From Achromobacter pulmonis (lineage in GTDB: Bacteria > Pseudomonadota > Gammaproteobacteria > Burkholderiales > Burkholderiaceae_B), in the NCBI RefSeq assembly GCF_902859765.1, contig NZ_CADIJV010000002.1:1-64000 (forward strand): a DNA stretch of 64,000 bases. The letters run 5' to 3'. Shown piece after piece: positions 18,962 through 28,619 of the stretch (positions within the stretch are counted from its first letter, which is position 1; each line of letters begins with the position of its first letter). Position numbers and translations under genes: made by a program. Under the pieces are notes generated by a model that was not told the DNA's origin, did no database searches, and saw only the letters and a list, made by a program, of their open reading frames with translations.

Positions 18962-19105
18962 ATGGCTCCTTGAGGAATCGCCGTAGTGTACCGGCGAGGA
19001 TGACAGCCCCAGCCCAGGGCTGGGGTAAAAAATGGTGTCAAACGACGGCGTGCGCGCTCCGGTGGCCCCGGGTTGAGTGAACTGCCGGCAAGGCTGCGCG
19101 CCAGG

Positions 19106-20083
19106 CTACCGCGTCCGACCACCGCCGCCACGACCTAAGCCCCCCGACGCCCCGCGCTCCCCCGCCGCCTGCCGCAGACTCTGCATCAGTTGCGCCGCTA
19201 CCGCCGTCGGCGTGCTCTCGCGCAGCGTGATGATCCCCACGCTGGGCAACTCCACTTCTACCGCCAGCCGCAGCACGGCCAACGTGCCGGCGCGTTCGAG
19301 TTCGCGCGCGGCGCTTTGCGCCATGAAGCCCACCGCGCCGCGCCGGCGCACGAATACCCCGACCGTCTGGTACGACCAGGACTCGATGATGTCCTCGGGC
19401 GGCTGGACGCCGTGGCGGTAGAACTGCTGTTCCAGCTTGACCCGCAACGAGGCCCACGGTGGCGGCATCACGCAGGGCATGGCGGCGATCTGCGCCCAGG
19501 TCGGCTTGCGACGGCGCGCCAGCGGATGGCCGGGCGGCGCCACCGCGACCATGGGCTCGGCGTAGAGGGCCTCGGTGGTCAGGTCGGGCGAGGCGTAGCC
19601 TGGTTCCAGGCGGCCGACGAAGCAGTCGATCTCGCCCAGCCGCAGCTTGGGCAACAGCCCGGTCAGGTCACCGGTTTCGATTAATACGGTGGCGCGTCCG
19701 CTGCGCTGCTTGAGCAGGTCCACGGCGTCGGCCAACAACGGCGACAAGGCGACATCCATGGCGCCCACGCGCACCCGGCCGGCGGCGCCGCTTTCGAGCG
19801 CGCCGATCTCGTCGCGGGTGCGCTCGTACTGAGCCAGCACCGAGCGGGCAAAGCGCACCATGGCGGCGCCGGCAGTGGTGGGCTCGGTGCCGCGCGTGGA
19901 CCGCAGGAACAGGGTCTGTCCCAACATCGATTCGATTTCGGTCAGCATGCGCGACACGGCCGGCTGGCTGACGGACAGGAATTCGGCGGTGCGGCCCAGG
20001 TGGCGGAACTGGTCCAGCGCCACCAGCAATTGCAGGTGGCGCAGCTTGATGTTGCTGCGCAGGACGCGGTCGATCTGGGCCAT
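19106..20083 (-). CDS. LysR-family transcriptional regulator (divergent from Bug-UxaA-aldolase-dehydrogenase genes)
   Basis: A 325-residue protein with the HTH at about 10-70 (SVSQPAVSRMLTEIESMLGQ, wing LFLRSTRGTEPTTAG) and a full effector domain. The block LRSNIKLRHLQLLVALDQFRH is characteristic of the GbpR/CbbR-like subset that regulates sugar-acid and aromatic catabolism. It is divergent from the four-gene catabolic cluster, with a shared 129-bp region carrying a dyad. The C-terminus ends in a Gly/Arg-rich tail (about 12 residues) that looks added. Confidence 0.93.
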   Translation of the reverse strand: MAQIDRVLRSNIKLRHLQLLVALDQFRHLGRTAEFLSVSQPAVSRMLTEIESMLGQTLFLRSTRGTEPTTAGAAMVRFARSVLAQYERTRDEIGALESGAAGRVRVGAMDVALSPLLADAVDLLKQRSGRATVLIETGDLTGLLPKLRLGEIDCFVGRLEPGYASPDLTTEALYAEPMVAVAPPGHPLARRRKPTWAQIAAMPCVMPPPWASLRVKLEQQFYRHGVQPPEDIIESWSYQTVGVFVRRRGAVGFMAQSAARELERAGTLAVLRLAVEVELPSVGIITLRESTPTAVAAQLMQSLRQAAGERGASGGLGRGGGGRTR

Positions 20084-20091
20084 GGGGATCT

Positions 20092-20115
20092 CTACTTAAT
20101 GTCCATGTTATGTAG
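20092..20115. promoter_or_regulatory. Candidate LysR operator in the divergent region
   Basis: CTACTTAA (20092-20099) and TTATGTAG (20108-20115) form a dyad with 7 of 8 pairs. It lies nine bases upstream of the LysR start. A second AT-rich dyad, GGTTATATAAACC, follows near 20138 and could be the promoter -10 region for the receptor gene. Confidence 0.35.
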
Positions 20116-20212
20116 CAATGCCATTTTTTGATTGGAAGGTTATATAAACCGCCGCCACAATGCAAAGCAAGTCCGAACGCCAGAGTCGGGCCGAACCGAA
20201 AGCGAGGAGACA

Positions 20213-21214
20213 ATGAAAGAACGTTTTGCGATGCAGCCGCTGCGGCGGACATTGCTACTGGGCGGCGCGGCCATGGCCGGCGCCGCGATGCTGCCCCGGG
20301 CCGCGCGCGCGGCCGGCTTCCCCAGCCGCCCCATCACCTTCATCTGTCCGTGGGCAGTGGGCGGCACGGCCGACCAGTCGATGCGGGTGTTGTGCCAGGC
20401 GGCCAGCAAAGTGCTGGGACAAACCATCGTGGTGGAAAACCGTGCCGGCGCATCCGGCATGATCGGCGCCAAGGCGCTGGCCAACGCCAAGCCGGACGGC
20501 TACACCATCGGCCAGATTCCGATTTCGGTGACGCGCTTTGCGCAGTTGGGCATGCTGTCGGCCGACCCGCGCCAGGACTTCACCTACATCGCGCGCACCT
20601 CGGGCCAGACCTTCGGCATCGTGGTCAGGGCCGATTCGCGCTTCAAGTCGCTGGCCGACATGGTGCAGTACGCCAAGGCGCATCCCGGCATCGTGACCTA
20701 TGGCCACGCGGGCGTGGGCGGCGCGACGCATGTCGGCATGGAGCAGTTCGCCCTGGCGGCCGGCATCCAGTTCAACGCCATCGCCTACAAGGGCGGCGCG
20801 CCGGCGCTGCAGGACCTGATGGGCGGGCAGATTGACCTGCTGGCCGATTCCAGTTCGTGGGCCACACAGGTTCAGGCCGGCAATCTGCGGCTGTTGGCCA
20901 CCTGGGGTGCGCAGCGCACGCCGCGCTTCAGCGATAGCCCGACGCTCAGGGACCTGGGCTATGACGTGGTGGTGGACGCGCCCAACGGCGTCGGCGCGCC
21001 CAAAGGCCTGGACCCGGCCGCCGAGAAAGTCCTGCGCGACGCCTTCCGCCAGGCCGTGGCCAGCCCTGAATTCAAGCAGGTCGCCGACAGCCTGGACGCG
21101 CCGGTCATGTACCTGGACGGCCCCGACTACCAGCGCTTTGTCGCCCAGGTCTATGGCCAGGAAACCGAACTGATCGAGCGCCTGCACCTGAAGGCCATGC
21201 TGCAACAGAGCTGA
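20213..21214 (+). CDS. Bug/TctC-family solute-binding protein with Tat-type signal
   Basis: A 333-residue receptor. Residues 10-29 (LRRTLLLGGAAMAGAAMLPR) look like a twin-arginine signal, then AAGFPSRPITFICPWAVGGTADQ begins the Bug fold; VVENRAGASGMIGA, KPDGYTI and AYKGGAPALQDLMGGQ follow. The start at 20213 is fixed by the strong ribosome-binding site GCGAGGAGACA. It is first in the cluster; the dehydratase gene begins three bases after its stop codon. The ligand is probably the sugar acid used by the downstream enzymes (inference). Confidence 0.92.
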   Translation: MKERFAMQPLRRTLLLGGAAMAGAAMLPRAARAAGFPSRPITFICPWAVGGTADQSMRVLCQAASKVLGQTIVVENRAGASGMIGAKALANAKPDGYTIGQIPISVTRFAQLGMLSADPRQDFTYIARTSGQTFGIVVRADSRFKSLADMVQYAKAHPGIVTYGHAGVGGATHVGMEQFALAAGIQFNAIAYKGGAPALQDLMGGQIDLLADSSSWATQVQAGNLRLLATWGAQRTPRFSDSPTLRDLGYDVVVDAPNGVGAPKGLDPAAEKVLRDAFRQAVASPEFKQVADSLDAPVMYLDGPDYQRFVAQVYGQETELIERLHLKAMLQQS

Positions 21215-21217
21215 ACC

Positions 21218-22738
21218 ATGCCATCGCCGCTTATCCGCCTGCATCCCGACGACAATGTGCTGATCGCCCGCGACGGCCTGGGCCTGGGGCAGTCCCTGCC
21301 GGACCTGGACCTGCGCGTGCGGGCCCAGGTGCCCGCCGGCCACAAGATCGCCGCGCGCCGCATCGCGCAGGGCGAGACCATTCGCAAGTACAACGTCGTC
21401 ATCGGCGTGGCGGGCCGCGATATCGAAGCTGGCGACCACGTGCATACGCACAACGTCGAGCTGGCGGACTTTCAGCGCGATCCGGGTTTCTGTCTGGACG
21501 CGGTGCCGGTGGCGCCGGTGGCGCCCGACGAGCAGGCGCGCTTTCTCGGCTACGTGCGGCCCGATGGACGGGTCGGCACACGCAACTTCATCGGCATCCT
21601 GGCATCGGTGAACTGTTCCGCCACCGTCATCAAGGCCATCGCGGCGCACTTCGACGCGCAGCGGCTGGCAGCCTATCCGAACGTGGATGGCGTGGCGGCG
21701 TTCGCGCATACCAGCGGTTGCGGCATGTCCTCGCCCAGCGAGCATTTCGACGTGCTGCGCCGCACGCTGGCCGGCTATGCGCGGCATCCCAACCTGGCCG
21801 GCGTGCTGATCGTCGGGCTGGGCTGCGAACGCAACCAAGTCGATGCGCTGGTCGATACCCAGGGGCTGGCGCGCGATCCGCGGGTGCGCACGCTGGTGAT
21901 GCAGGACAGCGGCGGCACCCGAGCCACCATCGCCGCCGGGATCGCCGCGATCGAAGCCATGCTGCCGGCGGCGAACGACTGCGCGCGCAGCGAAGTATCG
22001 GCGCGGCACTTGAAGATCGGCCTGGAGTGCGGCGGTTCGGACGGGTTTTCCGGCATCACGGCCAATCCGGCGCTGGGCGCGGCCATGGACATCCTGGTGC
22101 GGCATGGCGGCACCGCGATCCTGTCGGAGACGCCGGAGATCCATGGCGTCGAATACCTGCTGACCCGGCGCGCCGCCAGCCGCGAAGTGGGCGAGAAGCT
22201 GCTGGCGCGGCTGGCCTGGTGGGAACGCTATGCCGCCGGCCAGAACGCTCAGTTCAATGGCAAAGTCGGCCACGGCAACCAGCAAGGCGGGCTGGCGAAC
22301 ATCTTCGAGAAGTCGCTGGGATCGGCCATGAAAGGCGGCAGCACGCCGTTGCAGGCGGTCTACGAATACGCTGAGCCGATCGACCAGCCCGGCCTGGTGT
22401 TCATGGACTCGCCCGGCTACGACCCGGTGGCGGTGACCGGTCAGATCGCCAGCGGCGCGAACCTGATCTGCTTTACCACCGGGCGCGGCTCGATGTTCGG
22501 CTCCAAACCGGCGCCGACCCTGAAGCTGGCCAGCAACACGCCCATGTTCCGCCGCCTGGAGGAAGACATGGACATCAATTGCGGCCCCGTGCTCGACGGC
22601 GAACTGAGCGTGGCGCAGATGGGCCAGCGCATTTTCGAGCAGATCCTGCTGGCCGCCTCGGGCCGGCGCACCAAGAGCGAATTGCTGGGCCTGGGCGATC
22701 ACGAATTCGTGCCGTGGCACCTGGGCATCGTCAGTTGA
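21218..22738 (+). CDS. UxaA/GarD-family sugar-acid dehydratase (altronate/galactarate dehydratase type)
   Basis: A 506-residue enzyme with an N-terminal SAF domain (about 8-85, IRLHPDDNVLIARDGLGLGQ) and a C-terminal dehydratase domain starting at GYVRPDGRVGTRNFIGI. Conserved Cys/His blocks include SVNCSATV, HTSGCGMSS and GLGCERNQ, with LECGGSDGFSGITANP near the middle. Family members are Fe-dependent and dehydrate altronate or galactarate to a 2-keto-3-deoxy acid. The domain fusion and length fit UxaA rather than split subunits. The next two genes (aldolase, semialdehyde dehydrogenase) could process the product. Confidence 0.9.
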   Translation: MPSPLIRLHPDDNVLIARDGLGLGQSLPDLDLRVRAQVPAGHKIAARRIAQGETIRKYNVVIGVAGRDIEAGDHVHTHNVELADFQRDPGFCLDAVPVAPVAPDEQARFLGYVRPDGRVGTRNFIGILASVNCSATVIKAIAAHFDAQRLAAYPNVDGVAAFAHTSGCGMSSPSEHFDVLRRTLAGYARHPNLAGVLIVGLGCERNQVDALVDTQGLARDPRVRTLVMQDSGGTRATIAAGIAAIEAMLPAANDCARSEVSARHLKIGLECGGSDGFSGITANPALGAAMDILVRHGGTAILSETPEIHGVEYLLTRRAASREVGEKLLARLAWWERYAAGQNAQFNGKVGHGNQQGGLANIFEKSLGSAMKGGSTPLQAVYEYAEPIDQPGLVFMDSPGYDPVAVTGQIASGANLICFTTGRGSMFGSKPAPTLKLASNTPMFRRLEEDMDINCGPVLDGELSVAQMGQRIFEQILLAASGRRTKSELLGLGDHEFVPWHLGIVS

Positions 22739-22796
22739 TCCATGGCGCCGCGTCCGCGGCGCGCTTCCTTCACGTCATTTGTCATAGGCGCTACTC

Positions 22797-23561
22797 ATGC
22801 CCGCCCTGAATCCCTTCAAATCCGCGCTGGCGTCCGGCACGCCGCGCATCGGCCTGTGGCTGTCCATGGCCGACCCTTACCTGGCCGAAGTGGCCGCAAC
22901 CGCCGGCTTTCACTGGCTGTTGATCGACGGCGAGCACGCGCCCAACGACCTGCGCAGCACCTTGCAGGCGCTGCAAGCCGTAGCCGCCTACCCGTCGCAG
23001 CCAGTGGTGCGGGTGGTCGACGGCGATCCGTCACGCATCAAGCGGCTGCTGGACATCGGCGCGCGCACCCTGCTGGTTCCCATGGTGGACACCGCCGAAC
23101 AGGCCAGCGCCCTGGTCGCGGCCACGCGCTACCCGCCCCACGGCGTGCGCGGGGTAGGCAGCGCGGTCGGCCGCGCCTCGCAATGGAACCAACGCAGCGA
23201 CTACCTGGCGGTGGCCGACGACGAGATCTGCCTGCTGGTGCAGGCCGAGACCACCACCGCCCTGCGCAACCTGCCCGCGCTGTGCGACACCGATGGCGTG
23301 GACGGCATCTTCATCGGCCCGGCGGACCTGGCGGCCTCGATGGGCCACCGCGGCAACCCCGGCCACCCCGAGGTGCAAGCCGCGATCGAAGCGGCCATGC
23401 GCACCATCGTGGCCTCGGGCAAGGCCGCCGGCACGCTGACGTCCGACCCGGCCCTGGCCCGGCGCTACCTGGAACTGGGCTGCACCTTCGTGGCGACCGG
23501 CGTGGACATCCTGCTGTTCGCCGGCGCCGCGCGCAAGCTGGCGCGCGATTTCGATTGCTGA
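22797..23561 (+). CDS. HpcH/HpaI-family aldolase (2-keto-3-deoxy acid aldolase)
   Basis: A 254-residue class II pyruvate aldolase. The catalytic His47 and metal-region Glu46 lie in [11 protein letters not shown]. The metal ligands E and D are in [10 protein letters not shown] and [14 protein letters not shown], and RVV (about 71-73) holds the active-site Arg. Members split 2-keto-3-deoxy acids into pyruvate and an aldehyde, for example tartronate semialdehyde from keto-deoxy-glucarate. Its place between the dehydratase and an aldehyde dehydrogenase gives a consistent three-step path. Confidence 0.9.
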   Translation: MPALNPFKSALASGTPRIGLWLSMADPYLAEVAATAGFHWLLIDGEHAPNDLRSTLQALQAVAAYPSQPVVRVVDGDPSRIKRLLDIGARTLLVPMVDTAEQASALVAATRYPPHGVRGVGSAVGRASQWNQRSDYLAVADDEICLLVQAETTTALRNLPALCDTDGVDGIFIGPADLAASMGHRGNPGHPEVQAAIEAAMRTIVASGKAAGTLTSDPALARRYLELGCTFVATGVDILLFAGAARKLARDFDC

Positions 23562-23637
23562 TCCGACCGGCCGCGGCGGCGCGGCCTACCTTCTGCCAAT
23601 TCCCCCGGCCCGCCAACGGCCACGGAGCCTGAACGAC

Positions 23638-25110
23638 ATGACCACCCATGCCGACGCATCGGCGCTGTTCCAACCCGACAATTTCATCGACGACGCCTGG
23701 GCGCCGAGCCAAACCGGGCGCCGCTTCGAGGTGACCGACCCGGCCACGGGCGCGATCATCGCCCACGTTCCCGACAGCGGCCCGCAGGATGCCCGCGCCG
23801 CCGCCGACGCGGCCGCGGCCGCCCTGCCCGCCTGGCGCGCGCGCCTGCCACGCGAACGCGCCGAACTGCTGCGGCGCTGGCATGCGCTGATCCTGGCGCG
23901 CCAGGAGGAACTGGCCGCCCTGATCTGCCGTGAACAGGGCAAGCCGCTGGCCGAGGCCCGCGGCGAGGTGGCCTATGGCGCGTCGTACGTCGCCTGGTTC
24001 GCCGAGGAAGCCACCCGCATCTATGGCGACATCATCCCCGACCAACAGCGCGGCAAGCGCATGACCGCCATCAAGGAGCCGATCGGCGTGGTGGCCGCGA
24101 TCACGCCCTGGAATTTTCCGCTGGCCATGATCGCGCGCAAGATCGCGCCGGCGCTGGCCGCCGGCTGCACGGTGGTCGGCAAGCCGGCCGAGGACACGCC
24201 GCTGACCGCGCTGGCGCTGGCGCGGCTGGGCCAGGAGGCAGGCTTTCCGCCTGGCGTGCTGAACCTGATCACCGCATCGCGCGCGCAGGCCGCGACGGCG
24301 GTGGATACATGGCTGGCGGACAGCCGCATCCGCAAGATCACCTTCACCGGCTCGACGCCGGTGGGCAAGCACCTGGCCCGCGAATCCGCCGCCACCCTGA
24401 AGAAGCTGTCGCTGGAACTGGGCGGCAACGCGCCCTTCATCGTGTTCGACGACGCCGACCTGGAGGCGGCGGTCGATGGCGTCATGGCGGCCAAGTTCCG
24501 CAACGGCGGCCAGACCTGCGTCTGCCCCAATCGCGTCTATGTGCAGGCGGGTGTGTATGATCGTTTCGCCACCCTGCTGCGCGACAAGGTCGCGGCGCTG
24601 CGCGTGGGGCCGGGCACCGACCCGGCCAGCCAGATCGGCCCCATGATCAACGCCCGCGCGGTCGACAAGATCGCCCGCCACGTCGACGACGCCCGCGCCC
24701 AGGGCGCCCGCGTGCTGACCGGCGGCGAGCGCCTCACGCACCTGGGGCCGCATTACTTTGCGCCGACCGTGTTGGGCGGGGCCCACGCCGGCATGGCGCT
24801 GTGCGGCGAGGAAACCTTCGGGCCGGTGGTGCCGCTGTTCCGCTTCGACGACGAAGCCCAGGCCATCGCCGCCGCCAACGACACGCCCTTCGGGCTGGCG
24901 TCGTACTTCTACACGCAGGACGTGCGCCGTATCGAGCGGGTGTCGCGCGCCCTGGAATCGGGCATCGTCGGCGTCAACGAAGGCGCCTTGGCCTCGGAGG
25001 CCGCGCCGTTTGGCGGCGTCAAGGAATCCGGCTACGGCCGCGAGGGTTCGAAATATGGCTTGGACGATTACTTGTCGATCAAGTATGTGTGCCAGGGCGG
25101 GTTGGGGTAA
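23638..25110 (+). CDS. NAD(P)-dependent aldehyde dehydrogenase, succinate-semialdehyde dehydrogenase (GabD)-like
   Basis: A 490-residue ALDH. The oxyanion Asn is at 159 (TPWNFP), NAD-binding FTGSTPVG at about 236-243, general base Glu260 (SLELGGNAP) and catalytic Cys294 in GGQTCVCPNR. A second Cys at 296 makes the Cys-x-Cys redox pair seen in GabD-type enzymes. It is the last gene of the cluster. Here it may oxidise the semialdehyde released by the HpaI-type aldolase rather than succinate semialdehyde. Confidence 0.92.
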   Translation: MTTHADASALFQPDNFIDDAWAPSQTGRRFEVTDPATGAIIAHVPDSGPQDARAAADAAAAALPAWRARLPRERAELLRRWHALILARQEELAALICREQGKPLAEARGEVAYGASYVAWFAEEATRIYGDIIPDQQRGKRMTAIKEPIGVVAAITPWNFPLAMIARKIAPALAAGCTVVGKPAEDTPLTALALARLGQEAGFPPGVLNLITASRAQAATAVDTWLADSRIRKITFTGSTPVGKHLARESAATLKKLSLELGGNAPFIVFDDADLEAAVDGVMAAKFRNGGQTCVCPNRVYVQAGVYDRFATLLRDKVAALRVGPGTDPASQIGPMINARAVDKIARHVDDARAQGARVLTGGERLTHLGPHYFAPTVLGGAHAGMALCGEETFGPVVPLFRFDDEAQAIAAANDTPFGLASYFYTQDVRRIERVSRALESGIVGVNEGALASEAAPFGGVKESGYGREGSKYGLDDYLSIKYVCQGGLG

Positions 25111-25167
25111 GCCGCCCGGGGTGCGGATCCGGCGCAGTGACCGGCCGAGGCGAGGCGATGAACCGCG

Positions 25168-27366
25168 TCACCACTGATACGCCACCTTCAGATTCACCAC
25201 CCTCCCCGCCCCCGGGAAGCACCCGCCCATCGTCTCGTCATAGCAGCTCGCGATATGCCGCTTGTCGGTCAGATTGGTGACATTCAACTGCACCCGCGCG
25301 CCCTTCAGGCTCGGCACCTGCCGGCCCAGGTCGTAATGCAGCTGCGCATCCACCAGCGTGAACGCCGCCGTGCGGTACTGTTCCAACCGGCCGTCCCCCA
25401 CCCAGGTCCCGCCGTTGTGCCGCACCCCCAGCGCCGCCCCCAGGCCAGACGGCGCATCCCACGCCAGCCAGACGCCGCCGAAGCGCTCCGGCACGCGCGG
25501 CGGGGTCTTGCCGATGTTGGCCGGATTGCCCTTGGTGTATTCCACGTTCTGCCACGTGTAAGCGGCGATCACGCTCCATTGCGCGCCGAGCTTGGCGCGC
25601 GCCTCCAATTCCAGGCCGCGCGAGCGCAACTCGCCGCCCTGGATGCTGAACGCCACGTTGGCCGGGTCGGCGGTGAGCAGGTCAGATTGCGTCAGATTGA
25701 AGACGGCGACGGTGAGCAGCGCGTCCCAGTGGTAGGGCTGGTACTTGAGGCCAGCTTCGATCAGCTCGCCTCGGCTGGGCTTGAACGGCTTGCCGCTGGA
25801 TGACAACTGGTTGGTCGGCTGGAACGACTGCGCATACGTGACGTAGGGCGCCAAACCGTTCTGGAAGTGGTAGAGCGAGCCGACGCGCACGGTGGTGGCT
25901 TCGTCGTGCTGCTTGAAGCCGCCGCGCCCGAGCAGGTCGATCGTGTCGATGGTGGACCAATCGTGCCGCACGCCGAGCGTGGCGGTCCAATTACCCAGCG
26001 CCAGTTGGTCTTGCAGGTAAAGGCCGGTCTGCGTCGAGCGCACGCGATTGTTCGTGTACATCATCGGCGCGCCGGTCACCAACGCGCCATGGACGGGCTG
26101 GTACAGATCCAACGGCGATGCCGCTCCTTGGGAATAGTCGCCGCGGCCGCGCATCTGCTCCCAACTGATACCGGCCAGCAAGTCGTGTTGCAATGGGCCG
26201 CTCGTGAAACGGCCTTTCACCTGATTGTCCAGGGTGATGGCGTGATAGGTTTCCTCGGACAGCGAGGTATTGCGGTTCAGGGTGCGCAGATCCGGCTGCA
26301 AGCCATGGCCGATGACGACGTCGCGGTGCATGGAAATGCCGCTGTAGCGGCCGCTCGACGTTACCCACCAACCGCCGGCCAGGCGCTGGTCGACGCGAAA
26401 GCCGGCCACGCGTTGCTTGCGGGAGAAGGCGTCGTAGGACGGCTCACCGATATTGGTGTAGCGCGGAACGCGGCCATTGGGGTTGGGTAATACGCTGCCG
26501 GCGACGGGCACGGAGCCCAGCGAGCCCAGGGAAGGATCGTCCTGGTAACGCGCATACAGCGTCAGGCGCGTCGCGGCGCTCGGCTGCCACACCAGCGACG
26601 GCGCAACCGCGCGGCGCCGCGCGGGGAATCCGTCCACCTTGCCATCGCTGTTCCAGACGGTGCCGGCGATCCGGTAAAGCCAGGCGCCGTCGCGGTCGGC
26701 GCGGCCACCCAGGTCGAAGGAGCCGCGTCGATAGCCGCGCGTGCCGCCTTCCAGCTCGACCAGCCGGATCGTTTCATCGCGAGGCAATTTGCTAGTCAGG
26801 GCCAGCACGCCGCCCGGAGTGGCCATGCCGTACAGCACCGATGCGGGACCGCGCAGCACTTCCATGCGTTCCAGCAGGAAGGGATCGACCTGCTGCGCGC
26901 CGTAGACGACGCCTCCAGTCTGGCGCAAGCCATCGAGAAAGGTGTCGGCGCTGCCATTGCCACCGGTAAATCCACGGATGGTCAACTGATCAAAAGCCGT
27001 GACACCGCCCCATTGCTCGGTGGCGATGCCGGGCGCGTAGCGGAAGGCTTCGTTGATCGAGCGGGCGTCTTGCGCGTCCATCTGGGCGCGGGTGACCACG
27101 GAGACCGATTGCGCAATCTGGCCCAGCGGCAGGTCGCTGCGCGTGGCCGAACTGGCGCGGCGGGGCACAAAGCCGTCGTCCTCGACGCTGCCGACGACCT
27201 CGATAGACGGCAGCGTCGGCGCCTCGGCGGCCTCGGCCGCCAGCGCCGCGCCCGGCTGGGCCCAGGCCAACAAAAGCAGTTGAAATCCGACGGTAAGAAC
27301 CCGGGGCGTTGTGCATCTGGCGCGGGATTGGAAGATCATGAGCGTGGTCCGGTTGTTTGAAGGCAT
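25168..27366 (-). CDS. TonB-dependent siderophore receptor (FhuA/FecA family)
   Basis: A 732-residue outer-membrane receptor. A signal peptide lies within residues 10-45 (LLLLAWAQPGAALA). The plug domain spans about 55-170, with SVSVVTRAQMDAQ as the plug entry. The barrel ends in the aromatic C-terminus VNLKVAYQW. Blocks GLRQTGGVVYGAQQVDPFLL and VLRGPASVLYGMATPGG are typical of ferric-siderophore receptors. I chose ATG 27366 because AGGGG lies 5 bases upstream; ATG 27339 is possible. There is no N-terminal signalling domain. It is divergent from an AraC regulator that probably senses the siderophore. The ligand is not identifiable. Confidence 0.9.
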   Translation of the reverse strand: MPSNNRTTLMIFQSRARCTTPRVLTVGFQLLLLAWAQPGAALAAEAAEAPTLPSIEVVGSVEDDGFVPRRASSATRSDLPLGQIAQSVSVVTRAQMDAQDARSINEAFRYAPGIATEQWGGVTAFDQLTIRGFTGGNGSADTFLDGLRQTGGVVYGAQQVDPFLLERMEVLRGPASVLYGMATPGGVLALTSKLPRDETIRLVELEGGTRGYRRGSFDLGGRADRDGAWLYRIAGTVWNSDGKVDGFPARRRAVAPSLVWQPSAATRLTLYARYQDDPSLGSLGSVPVAGSVLPNPNGRVPRYTNIGEPSYDAFSRKQRVAGFRVDQRLAGGWWVTSSGRYSGISMHRDVVIGHGLQPDLRTLNRNTSLSEETYHAITLDNQVKGRFTSGPLQHDLLAGISWEQMRGRGDYSQGAASPLDLYQPVHGALVTGAPMMYTNNRVRSTQTGLYLQDQLALGNWTATLGVRHDWSTIDTIDLLGRGGFKQHDEATTVRVGSLYHFQNGLAPYVTYAQSFQPTNQLSSSGKPFKPSRGELIEAGLKYQPYHWDALLTVAVFNLTQSDLLTADPANVAFSIQGGELRSRGLELEARAKLGAQWSVIAAYTWQNVEYTKGNPANIGKTPPRVPERFGGVWLAWDAPSGLGAALGVRHNGGTWVGDGRLEQYRTAAFTLVDAQLHYDLGRQVPSLKGARVQLNVTNLTDKRHIASCYDETMGGCFPGAGRVVNLKVAYQW

Positions 27367-27506
27367 ACATCCCCTGCCACGGCAAGCGCCGTCGGCGCAA
27401 TGTATGAACATTCCCTTGGGGCAACCGTATTTGATGGTGCGTCTCATTCCCTAAACTACCCGGATCGGGTCAATCACCCGCATCGGTTGCCTGTCCCACC
27501 GCCCGA

Positions 27507-28490
27507 ATGAAATTCCAAGACTCCCTGCCGCCCAGCGCGGCCCGCGCCCTGCCCGAAGCGTCCACGACCGCGCTATGCGATCCGGATTACGTGGCGCGCC
27601 TGCTGCCGGAGCAGCAGCACAAGCTGGTGTGTCTGCCGGCCGGCGACGGCGTCGAGCTGTGCTACTGGCAGAGCGTGTTCGATCAGCCGCTGACCGCCCG
27701 CGTGCGCGACGCTGGCGACCGCGTCATTCTGTCGTACCAGTTGCGCGGGACAACACATTGCTGGCTGGAGGGCGGCCCCGCTGGCGGTGAAACGCAGCTG
27801 CGCGAGACCTCCGGCAGCATCTTCTTCGCGCCGGATCGGCGCGGGCACTTTTGCCAACAGGGGTTGTGCGAGAGCCTGTCCGTCGCAGTACGGCCCGACG
27901 TATTGCGAAAGTGGCTCGGACACGACACCCATCAGCCTCTGGAACGGTCGTTGGCGTTGGGCAGCTGCCTGCATGCCGGGTATCGCGGCGAAAAACTGCA
28001 CCAGGCGGCACTGGCAGTCAGCCGGGATCTGAAGCACTTGCCCCCTCGATCCAACGAAACACGCGGCACGCGCTTGATCCGCGAGGCGCAGGCGCTGACG
28101 TTGGCGGGATTGTTCCTGGAAGACGAATACACGACCGGGGCGCGGGGCAATGCCGCCACGCCGCACCGCCAGCGCCTGCTGGCGGCGCGGGACTATCTAT
28201 TGGCCGATCTGGCCCATCCCCCCACGCTGGCGCGCATCGCGGCCGAAACCGGCTTGAGCGCCATGCGCATCAAGCGCGGCTTTCGCGAGCTGTTCGGCCA
28301 CAGCGTCTATGGCTTGTTCCAGCAGGAGCGGATGCGTGACGCGCAGCGGCGGCTGCGCGCGGGCGGAGTGACGGTGATGGAGGTGGCGTTCGACCTGGGG
28401 TATTCGAACCCCAGTCATTTCGCGGCGGCATTCCGCAAGGAATTCGGGCTGGGGCCGGGCGAATTCAAGCGCCGTGCGGCCGGCGCATGA
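27507..28490 (+). CDS. AraC-family transcriptional regulator (PchR-like)
   Basis: A 327-residue protein with a C-terminal double HTH: first helix pair around TLARIAAETGLSAMRIKRGF, second around VMEVAFDLGYSNPSHFAAAF. The N-terminal half matches the siderophore-sensing class (SYQLRGTTHCWLEGG, then ETSGSIFFAPDRRG). PchR-type regulators bind a ferri-siderophore and switch on the adjacent receptor. Its divergent position next to the TonB receptor supports that role here. Confidence 0.9.
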   Translation: MKFQDSLPPSAARALPEASTTALCDPDYVARLLPEQQHKLVCLPAGDGVELCYWQSVFDQPLTARVRDAGDRVILSYQLRGTTHCWLEGGPAGGETQLRETSGSIFFAPDRRGHFCQQGLCESLSVAVRPDVLRKWLGHDTHQPLERSLALGSCLHAGYRGEKLHQAALAVSRDLKHLPPRSNETRGTRLIREAQALTLAGLFLEDEYTTGARGNAATPHRQRLLAARDYLLADLAHPPTLARIAAETGLSAMRIKRGFRELFGHSVYGLFQQERMRDAQRRLRAGGVTVMEVAFDLGYSNPSHFAAAFRKEFGLGPGEFKRRAAGA

Positions 28491-28499
28491 CGCGCCGGC

Positions 28500-28615
28500 A
28501 TCGCCACGCAGTGCCGGCCCCATCCCGATTACCACTGCGCCCAAGCCCGGTGGCGCCCCCCACGCCAGCCAGACGCCGCCGAATTGCGCCGGCACGCGCA
28601 CGGGCCGCTTGGCGA
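28500..28615 (-). pseudogene. Remnant of a second TonB siderophore receptor (near C-terminus)
   Basis: On the minus strand this piece reads RVPAQFGGVWLAWGAPPGLG, matching RVPERFGGVWLAWDAPSGLG of the receptor at 25168-27366, but nothing before or after remains in frame. It lies immediately 3' of the AraC gene. It is either the scar of a lost receptor gene or a small ectopic copy of the neighbouring receptor. Confidence 0.65.
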
Positions 28616-28619
28616 CGAC

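Noticed and set aside
20255-22720. An 821-residue minus-strand open frame
   Set aside because: Lies opposite the Bug receptor and the UxaA-type gene, both with intact family motifs; no motif on the minus strand.
27360-27510. A possible Fur box between the FhuA-like receptor and the AraC gene
   Set aside because: The best match I could find by eye was too weak to list; a motif scan would be decisive.
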